Positions 8,279 to 13,754 of a DNA stretch of 13,754 nucleotides are shown here, in pieces. Below the pieces are notes generated by a model. It was not told the origin of the DNA and searched no databases. It was given only the letters and a program-made list of their open reading frames with translations. Each line of letters starts with the position of its first letter. Position 1 is the stretch's first letter. This DNA comes from an uncultured Flavobacteriales bacterium (GTDB lineage Bacteria > Bacteroidota > Bacteroidia > Flavobacteriales_D > Sanyastnellaceae). Position numbers and translations under genes: made by a program. Location of the stretch: positions 1 through 13,754 of the forward strand of contig CAJXOV010000009.1 of NCBI GenBank assembly GCA_913057815.1, in the 5' to 3' direction.

Positions 8279-9223
8279 ATGGAATTTTCTGAGAAAACTG
8301 GACGTATATATGTAGCTGGCCACAATGGAATGGTTGGCTCGGCTATAGTAAGAGCACTAAAAAGTGATGGTTATTCGAACATTATCACTCGCAGTTCAAA
8401 AGAACTAGATTTAAGAAATCAAAATCAAGTAGATCAGTTTTTTAAAACTGAAAAGCCTGACTTTGTCTTTTTAGCAGCCGCTAAAGTTGGAGGAATATTG
8501 GCTAATAATATTTATCGAGCAGAGTTTCTGTATGATAATCTTATGATCCAAACTAACATTATTCATGCTAGTCATGTAAATAAAGTCTCTAAACTATTAT
8601 TCTTAGGTTCCTCATGCATTTATCCAAAACTAGCAGAACAGCCATTAACAGAAGAAGCTCTTCTAACTGGAGAATTAGAGCCAACTAATGAGCCATATGC
8701 CATAGCTAAAATCTCAGGAATAAAAATGTGTGAGGCTTATAGAGATCAGTATGGAGATAATTTCATTTCGGCAATGCCTACTAATCTTTACGGACCTAAT
8801 GATAATTACGATCTAAAAACAAGTCATGTTCTTCCTGCATTGCTACGCAAATTTCATGAAGCTAAAGTAAACGGAGATTCTGAGGTCAACTGCTGGGGGT
8901 CGGGTTCACCGATGAGGGAATTTCTTCATGTAAATGACTTGGCTTCCGCCTGTATGCATTTAATGAAGACATACAATGAAAAGGAATTTGTAAATGTAGG
9001 AACAGGCACAGATGTAACCATAAAGGAGCTTGCTGAAACCATAGCTTCAACAGTTGGATTTCAAGGAGAATTAGTCTGGGATGTGTCAAAACCTGATGGA
9101 ACTCCCAGAAAACTAATGAATGTCAGTAGGATAGAAGCTTCTGGTTGGAAATATAAAATTGAGTTAAAGGAAGGGATAAACCAGGTTTATAAAGAGTTCA
9201 AAGAAAGTGAACTGGCTTTATAA
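8279..9223 (+). CDS. fcl: GDP-L-fucose synthase (GDP-4-keto-6-deoxymannose 3,5-epimerase/4-reductase)
   Basis: A cytoplasmic, NADPH-dependent extended short-chain dehydrogenase that converts GDP-4-keto-6-deoxy-D-mannose to GDP-L-fucose for surface glycans. At 314 residues it is close to the 321 of the E. coli enzyme. It shows the Rossmann motif G14-x2-G17-x2-G20, the segment [12 protein letters not shown] at 65-76, and the full active-site set at a constant offset of +4 from E. coli: S111, C113 (GSSCIYP), Y140, K144 (YAIAK) and H183 (TSHVLP). The substrate-binding stretch [12 protein letters not shown] is also present. The ATG follows a weak AAAGG at short spacing. Its partner Gmd, which makes the substrate, is not in the window. 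The 3' end overlaps the next gene by 17 bases. The symbol wcaG is also used. Confidence 0.97.
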   Translation: MEFSEKTGRIYVAGHNGMVGSAIVRALKSDGYSNIITRSSKELDLRNQNQVDQFFKTEKPDFVFLAAAKVGGILANNIYRAEFLYDNLMIQTNIIHASHVNKVSKLLFLGSSCIYPKLAEQPLTEEALLTGELEPTNEPYAIAKISGIKMCEAYRDQYGDNFISAMPTNLYGPNDNYDLKTSHVLPALLRKFHEAKVNGDSEVNCWGSGSPMREFLHVNDLASACMHLMKTYNEKEFVNVGTGTDVTIKELAETIASTVGFQGELVWDVSKPDGTPRKLMNVSRIEASGWKYKIELKEGINQVYKEFKESELAL

Positions 9224-10673
9224 TTATATAATACTTGGGGTCGTTCTATTGTCTAGCTCTGCTGTTCATGCACAGTTAGATTTATTTCCGATTCAACAGG
9301 ATTATATTGAAGAAACTAGGGCTGTTTATAGCTCGTTAGATTCTATTTTACATACATCTACTCTACCATTTAGTGTAAGAAATTCAGCTTTAGAAGATTC
9401 TTATTTTTTTAAGGACACACTCAAGTATTACAGTGTTTTTAAAGCTAAACTTTTAAAAGAAGATCTCTTTTCGGTGAATGAAAATGATTTTTCTCTGAGA
9501 GTTAATCCGCTTTTCAATTTTAAAGGAGGAAAAGATTTAATGGATACCTCAGTCTATGCAGATACTACGCTATTCATACAAAATTCAAGGGGCTTCAGTA
9601 TAGACGGTAGAATCGGTAAAAGACTTTATTTTCAAACTGGGTTTCTAGAGAATCAATCATTCTTACCAAGGTGGCAAAAAGCTTATGCCGATTCCAATCT
9701 TATAATTCCTGGGATGGGTAGGCATAAAGCTTATAAGGAAGACGGGTTTGATTATGCTCAATCCTACGGATGGATTAATTATTATCCTATTGATAATTTG
9801 AATCTATTCTTTGGTCATGGAAAAATGTTCTCTGGTCATGGTTATAGGTCTCATAACTTAAGTCATCAAAGTTTTAACTACCCTCATTTTAAAATTTCTA
9901 GCACATTGTTTAAGGGGAAAGTAAAAGCCATGTGGAGCATGGCTGCGTTGCAAAACTTGACTAGACTTCCTTTAGGTGAAGTACCTGAGTCTCTGTTTAA
10001 ACGAAAAGCAGCTACATTTTCTTCATTGAGTTACCTGTTAGGGAAAAGGGTGGAAATTTCAGTTTTTGAATCCAATATGTGGAAGCGTTATAGTGAATTT
10101 AATGGAACTGAACCTCTTGATCCGAAGGCATATGTGCCAGTTCCGATGTTGGGTTATTTGACTCAAAGAATAGACTCTATCCAGTCATCTCGACTGGGTT
10201 TTAATTTATTGATCAAGATGAACAATAAGATTCAGGTTTACGGTCAATATCAAGTGGAACGAAAAGGAGTCCAGATTGGAGCTCGTATAAATGATGTTGC
10301 TTTAAAAGGTCTTAGAATTCTGGCTGAGTATAATAGGTCTGAAAAAGATGATGTTGTAGATCCGTTAGTAGGGTTTACTCATTTTAATGAAGGCATCGGA
10401 CATCCTCTCTTGTCGTCATTTGAGGAGTGGATTGGGGTTTTAAATTATAGGAAGAACAGATGGTCAGGTTCATGTACCTATGCTCAAGTTTCAACAATAT
10501 CCAAAAGATTGACATTAGACCTTAGATTATCTTATTTAGTAAACCCTCGATCTAATTTTAATATTTCCACAGGTTATCTACATAGAGAAAATAATGAATT
10601 GATCAATCAAAAATCTGGTGTTGTCTATTTAGGATTAAGCACGTCAGTATTTGATTCGTTCTACAATTTTTAA
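9207..10673 (+). CDS. Wzi-like outer-membrane protein, probable capsule/exopolysaccharide role (first copy)
   Basis: The 488-residue protein is predicted to be exported and to sit in the outer membrane as a beta-barrel. It has a signal peptide at 1-22 ([15 protein letters not shown]) followed by many amphipathic beta strands. It shares motifs in the same order with the protein at 11788: GHGYRS at 210-215, SVFES at 285-289, VYGQY at 344-348, and GHP at 398-400 followed by FEEW at 405-408. This resembles the Bacteroidota Wzi/RemB-like capsule-assembly group. The start is GTG, chosen because it is the only one that gives a complete signal peptide, and it places the first 17 bases inside fcl, suggesting translational coupling. 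In E. coli, Wzi helps attach capsule to the surface; that role here is inferred from family and neighbours. Family assignment is moderate. Confidence 0.75.
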   Translation: MNWLYNYIILGVVLLSSSAVHAQLDLFPIQQDYIEETRAVYSSLDSILHTSTLPFSVRNSALEDSYFFKDTLKYYSVFKAKLLKEDLFSVNENDFSLRVNPLFNFKGGKDLMDTSVYADTTLFIQNSRGFSIDGRIGKRLYFQTGFLENQSFLPRWQKAYADSNLIIPGMGRHKAYKEDGFDYAQSYGWINYYPIDNLNLFFGHGKMFSGHGYRSHNLSHQSFNYPHFKISSTLFKGKVKAMWSMAALQNLTRLPLGEVPESLFKRKAATFSSLSYLLGKRVEISVFESNMWKRYSEFNGTEPLDPKAYVPVPMLGYLTQRIDSIQSSRLGFNLLIKMNNKIQVYGQYQVERKGVQIGARINDVALKGLRILAEYNRSEKDDVVDPLVGFTHFNEGIGHPLLSSFEEWIGVLNYRKNRWSGSCTYAQVSTISKRLTLDLRLSYLVNPRSNFNISTGYLHRENNELINQKSGVVYLGLSTSVFDSFYNF

Positions 10674-10699
10674 TAACTTAGGCAAAATTAAACCACACC

Positions 10700-11791
10700 T
10701 TGACCGAACTTATTTTAGCATTTCTTACTTCCTTCGCTGTTGTCTTGATAGCTACGCCTTCTTTAATTAAGGTGGCTAAGATCAAACATCTAGTTGATGA
10801 GCCAAGTGAAGATAGAAAAGTACATAGAAAGAGTATCCCTACCATAGGAGGGATAATGATTTTTGCAGGAACGATTCTGGCTTTCTGTCTCTTTTTCCCT
10901 ACTGACGATATTGGTTTTGCTTTTGATGTGAAGGAGGCTGTCGGTGATTTTCAGTACATTATCGCGTGCTTGTTCATCCTATTTTTTGTAGGAACTAAAG
11001 ATGATATTATCGGATTCAGCCCTACTAAGAAGCTCATAGCTCACTTATTAGTGGGAAGTATCTTGGTGTTTATGGCTGACTTTAGGATTACCAGTCTTCA
11101 TTCCTTATTCGGAGTTGAAGCGGTTTTACCCTATTGGATGAGCGCTTTCTTTTCCATCTTCGTTTACATCGTAGTTGTAAATGCGGTCAATCTAATAGAT
11201 GGCGTAGATGGGTTAGCAGCAGGAGTTGGCTTTATTGCTAGTATGGCATTTGCTTCTTGGTTTTTTTATATTGGTCATTTTCCGTTGGCGGTTTTGTCGA
11301 CATCATTAGCCGGAGCGCTCTTAGCTTTTTTAGTGTTTAATTTTAATCCTGCTAAAATCTTTATGGGTGATTCAGGTTCTTTGACCATAGGGTTGATTAT
11401 GTATGTGTTGGCCATAGGGATGATCGAACAAAAAGGGTTGAATTCTGAAGTTGCTCTGACTTCGATTAGTCGACCAGTACTGGCTATGGCTATATTGGCT
11501 TACCCTTTACTAGATACGATCAGGGTTTTTACACTAAGAGCTATCAAAGGGACATCTCCTTTTAGTGCGGATAGAAATCATTTACATCACCACCTCTTAG
11601 ATTTGGGTCTTGGGCATAGAAAGACAGTTTTTGTAGTTTATTCCTTTAGCATTCTAATCATATTAATGGTTTTTGTAACACCTAAAAACTCTCCCAACTT
11701 GAGCTTTCTCATTGTAGGAATCACCGCTTTTATTCTTACTCAAAGTATTTTTATATATAAAAGAACTCTTAGAAGGGCAAGACAATCATGA
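10700..11791 (+). CDS. Polyprenyl-phosphate sugar-1-phosphate transferase (WecA/MraY family)
   Basis: The 363-residue multi-pass inner-membrane enzyme transfers a sugar-1-phosphate, typically GlcNAc-1-P, from a UDP-sugar to undecaprenyl phosphate. This is the first step of O-antigen, capsule or related glycan assembly. Family motifs are visible in order: KVHRKSIPTIGG at 40-51, the D101-D102 pair (TKDDIIGF), VNAVNLIDGVDGLA at 160-173, FMGDSGSL at 221-228, and the cytosolic HLHHH at 294-298, the WecA-type histidine cluster. About ten hydrophobic segments fit the family. The start is TTG: an in-frame stop lies at 10679-10681, no ATG or GTG lies between, and the next internal ATG would delete the first membrane segment and the KVHRK motif. 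It is 26 bases after the first Wzi-like gene and overlaps the second by four bases (ATGA). WecA/TagO-like is preferred over MraY because of context; the exact sugar is unknown. Confidence 0.92.
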   Translation: MTELILAFLTSFAVVLIATPSLIKVAKIKHLVDEPSEDRKVHRKSIPTIGGIMIFAGTILAFCLFFPTDDIGFAFDVKEAVGDFQYIIACLFILFFVGTKDDIIGFSPTKKLIAHLLVGSILVFMADFRITSLHSLFGVEAVLPYWMSAFFSIFVYIVVVNAVNLIDGVDGLAAGVGFIASMAFASWFFYIGHFPLAVLSTSLAGALLAFLVFNFNPAKIFMGDSGSLTIGLIMYVLAIGMIEQKGLNSEVALTSISRPVLAMAILAYPLLDTIRVFTLRAIKGTSPFSADRNHLHHHLLDLGLGHRKTVFVVYSFSILIILMVFVTPKNSPNLSFLIVGITAFILTQSIFIYKRTLRRARQS

Positions 11792-13278
11792 GGTGGAGGA
11801 TTCTTCTTTTTCTTTTATGCGTTACAATTTCCTCTGAAGCTCAAAATACCGATTCTTTAACTGCAGCAGATGCTGTAGTACGATTGAATACATCGTTTTA
11901 TTCCCCTTCTTCGTTTTATGATTTTGAGGAGAAAACTGAAAAACCTATTTTAATAATTAAGCCAAAATTTGACTACAGCTTAAATTCAGGAACGGCCATT
12001 TCAAATGGGGTAAGTCATGTTTATGAAGGTGGAGTAAGCCTTGGTTTCGAGCTGAGTACGAATAATAAAAAAGTAGATGTCGACTATTTTGCTGGTTTGT
12101 TCGGTTTAAATAGAAATATGTCAAATTTTTCTGATAGTACAGGTGTCCTGTCAGGTGTAGGTGCGGTCTCTAAAGAAGGGTTTGGTTATTTTGCTCAAAG
12201 GATAAGAGGTAGATTGAATTGGCAATTTTCCAAGCATTTTAATGCTGAAATAGGAAATCATACTAACTTTTTTGGGAATGGGTATCGATCGATGGTTCTG
12301 GGGGATGAGATGTCTCCATATCCATATCTAAAACTAACTACCAAAGTTTGGAAAATAAAGTATACTAATCTCTTTATGCAGTTGAGGAATCTTGAAAACG
12401 GAATTTCTTGGAGGGATGCTAGGAGAAAATATGTTGCTCTTCATGCCATAGATTTTAAAGTTAGTGAGAATTTTTCTTTCACTGTTTTTGAATCTGTTGT
12501 TTGGCAGTCTTCGGATACCTTATCTACCAGAGATTTTGAATTAAATTATTTGAATCCTATTATTTTTTACCGTCCTGTAGAATTTGGTCAAGGATCAGCT
12601 GACAATGTGTTGTTGGGTGTAGCTGCGAAATTGAGAATGGATAAAACATTCATGTGGTACGGTCAGTTATTCTTAGATGAGTTTTTACTGTCACAAGTAA
12701 AAGACGGGGCTGGATGGTGGGCTAACAAGGTGGGTGTGCAAATCGGATTCCAAATGGCCAATGTGATTCCTGGGTTATGGGCCTATTCAGAGTTTAATAG
12801 TGCTAGACCATTTACCTATACCCATGGGAGTGTGCTGCAGAACTACGGGCATAGAAATCAATCCTTAGCTCACCCGTTAGGGACTAACTTTTATGAGTGG
12901 ACTTCAGGAGCTCAGTTTCAGAAAAAAAATTGGGTATTTACAGGAAGGTTTAACTGGGCATTATACGGAAGAGATAAGGATGGAAATAATTATGGAGGAG
13001 ATATTTTTAGGTCATATAGAAGTCCTTATAATACATTCGGAAATCGCATAGGTCAGGGGAATACACATCATTCGTATATCACACAATTGACTGCTTCTAG
13101 GTTGATATCTTCTAAAATGAAGATGTACTTTTTCGGAAATTATTCTTGGCGGCACGTAAAGAATGAGTTTGGCCTTCAGGATGAGCACAGCTTTTCAATT
13201 GGAATTAGTTCTAGACCTTTCAAAATCAATACAAGAAACTCTAGTGAAATCAGGCCATATATGTCAAATGATTTTTGA
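11788..13278 (+). CDS. Wzi/RemB-like outer-membrane protein (second copy)
   Basis: The 496-residue exported protein has a signal peptide at about 1-19 (ILLFLLCVTISSEAQ) and a beta-rich body typical of an outer-membrane barrel. Family-like motifs are GNGYRSMVLGDE at 163-174, PYPYLKLTT at 177-185, TVFES at 232-236, NYLNPIIFYRPVEF at 253-266, WYGQLFLDEF at 290-299, and AHP at 361-363 followed by FYEW at 368-371. The FGNGYRS...PYPYLK pattern and the NYLNP segment resemble Bacteroidota proteins annotated as Wzi-family capsule assembly or gliding-motility protein RemB. It lacks NYLNP-free features seen in the first copy at 9207, so the two are diverged paralogues rather than a recent duplication. 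The ATG overlaps the transferase stop by four bases, so translation is probably coupled. Either a capsule or a motility-adhesion role would fit. Confidence 0.8.
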   Translation: MRWRILLFLLCVTISSEAQNTDSLTAADAVVRLNTSFYSPSSFYDFEEKTEKPILIIKPKFDYSLNSGTAISNGVSHVYEGGVSLGFELSTNNKKVDVDYFAGLFGLNRNMSNFSDSTGVLSGVGAVSKEGFGYFAQRIRGRLNWQFSKHFNAEIGNHTNFFGNGYRSMVLGDEMSPYPYLKLTTKVWKIKYTNLFMQLRNLENGISWRDARRKYVALHAIDFKVSENFSFTVFESVVWQSSDTLSTRDFELNYLNPIIFYRPVEFGQGSADNVLLGVAAKLRMDKTFMWYGQLFLDEFLLSQVKDGAGWWANKVGVQIGFQMANVIPGLWAYSEFNSARPFTYTHGSVLQNYGHRNQSLAHPLGTNFYEWTSGAQFQKKNWVFTGRFNWALYGRDKDGNNYGGDIFRSYRSPYNTFGNRIGQGNTHHSYITQLTASRLISSKMKMYFFGNYSWRHVKNEFGLQDEHSFSIGISSRPFKINTRNSSEIRPYMSNDF

Positions 13279-13311
13279 TAAAAACAGGTGCAATCATCCT
13301 TATAATTACTG

Positions 13312-13319
13312 TATTTTTG
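13312..13319 (+). promoter_or_regulatory. Possible -7 promoter box for ctaB
   Basis: TATTTTTG matches the Bacteroidota -7 pattern TAnnTTTG and lies in the 110-base gap between the second Wzi-like gene and ctaB. No TTG is found at the usual -33 distance. A six-base inverted repeat, GTGCAA at 13288-13293 and TTGCAC at 13317-13322, brackets the region between the expected -33 and -7 positions. It could be an operator or a chance match. Confidence 0.4.
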
Positions 13320-13388
13320 CACGTGTAAATCCAAAAGTTGGCAGAAGCAATTTCATATCATATTAACTTATTTAGGTCCGTAAAGATT

Positions 13389-13754
13389 ATGGATCTAGCG
13401 GAGCTTATGAAGCTAAAATTGTCAGCTTTAGTAGTTCTTTCTGCAGTATTGGGCTATTTCATGGGAACGTCTTCTCCGCTAGTATTGGAAATAGTGGCGG
13501 TTGTATTTGGAGGAGCGCTTTTAACAGGAGGGTCGAATGGTTTTAATCAGGTTTGGGAGCGTAACCAAGATGCCCTAATGAAAAGAACTATGAATAGGCC
13601 ACTTCCTACAGGTAGTTTGAGCACTGAGGCTGCTATCGTATGGAGCGCATTGGTGTCAATTCTAGGAGTCTCTATTCTCTGGTTCCTTTTAAATCCATTG
13701 TGTGGAGTGTTGGGTGTTTTGGCGTTGTACAGTTACGTTTTTTTATATACACCT
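13389..13754 (+). CDS. ctaB: Heme O synthase (protoheme IX farnesyltransferase), 5' part only
   Basis: An inner-membrane UbiA-family prenyltransferase that adds a farnesyl group to heme B to make heme O, the precursor of heme A for cytochrome oxidases. The visible 122 residues show a first membrane helix (LSALVVLSAVLGYFMG) and then the diagnostic prenyl-diphosphate/Mg-binding stretch N-x2-E-x3-D-x2-M-x-R-T-x2-R-P (NQVWERNQDALMKRTMNRPL). Further hydrophobic helices and the conserved YSYVFLYTP follow at the cut edge. Family members are about 280-300 residues, so more than half lies outside the window. The ATG at 13389 gives a short N-terminus. The frame is open upstream to 13329, and a TTG at 13338 would add 17 residues that look like family sequence, so the true start may be upstream. 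It is unrelated in function to the preceding polysaccharide cluster. Also called cyoE. Confidence 0.93.
   Translation, partial: MDLAELMKLKLSALVVLSAVLGYFMGTSSPLVLEIVAVVFGGALLTGGSNGFNQVWERNQDALMKRTMNRPLPTGSLSTEAAIVWSALVSILGVSILWFLLNPLCGVLGVLALYSYVFLYTP

Noticed and set aside
8886..9089. A leftward 67-codon reading frame inside fcl.
   Set aside because: It is antisense to conserved GDP-fucose synthase sequence; low-complexity Leu/His content is typical of a shadow frame.
13163..13366. A rightward 67-codon frame overlapping the end of the second Wzi-like gene and the gap before ctaB.
   Set aside because: It is mostly the +1 shadow of the Wzi-like gene and runs through the ctaB promoter region; no recognisable protein features.
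13736..13754. The window end (TTTATATACACCT) loosely resembles the Nextera mosaic end read in the other direction.
   Set aside because: The match is imperfect and these codons give YVFLYTP, a conserved heme O synthase segment, so the sequence is genomic.

Overview
The window looks like an AT-rich piece of a Bacteroidota draft genome, most likely from the Flavobacteriales. The evidence is two proteins with C-terminal type IX secretion (T9SS) sorting domains, a TonB-dependent receptor with an N-terminal carboxypeptidase-regulatory-like domain, Wzi/RemB-like outer-membrane proteins, TAnnTTTG-type -7 promoter boxes and few strong Shine-Dalgarno sites. The genus cannot be fixed from the sequence alone. 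No RNA gene, mobile element or CRISPR array was seen.

Left edge (1-1963). The first 28 bases are Illumina Nextera adapter, so this is a true contig end. A large secreted surface protein with Ig-like repeats is read leftward into the adapter. Its apparent C-terminus (LSLIHI, stop) is artificial and the real gene continues off the contig.

Secreted/uptake cluster (2181-8258). A well-formed Bacteroidota promoter precedes three tightly packed rightward genes. They encode a lamin-tail-domain protein with a T9SS tag, a 950-residue TonB-dependent receptor, and a T9SS-tagged protein with OB-fold-like, fibronectin-III-like and two-HKD phospholipase D/nuclease domains. There is no SusD-like partner. 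A reasonable but untested reading is an extracellular system that binds and cuts a phosphodiester polymer (nucleic acid) or phospholipid and imports the product.

Surface polysaccharide cluster (8256-13278). GDP-L-fucose synthase, a Wzi-like outer-membrane protein, a WecA/MraY-family polyprenyl-phosphate sugar-1-phosphate transferase and a second, divergent Wzi/RemB-like protein follow each other with overlaps or short gaps. The genes supply an activated sugar, start glycan assembly on the lipid carrier, and probably handle capsule or exopolysaccharide at the outer membrane. Two starts are non-ATG (GTG and TTG).

Right edge (13279-13754). A new unit begins with a -7-like box and the 5' part of heme O synthase (ctaB), which is cut by the window end.

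Most of the window is ordinary Bacteroidota cell-envelope biology. The points most worth following are the LTD/TonB receptor/PLD cluster, the paired Wzi-like paralogues around the transferase, and the adapter-derived false protein end.
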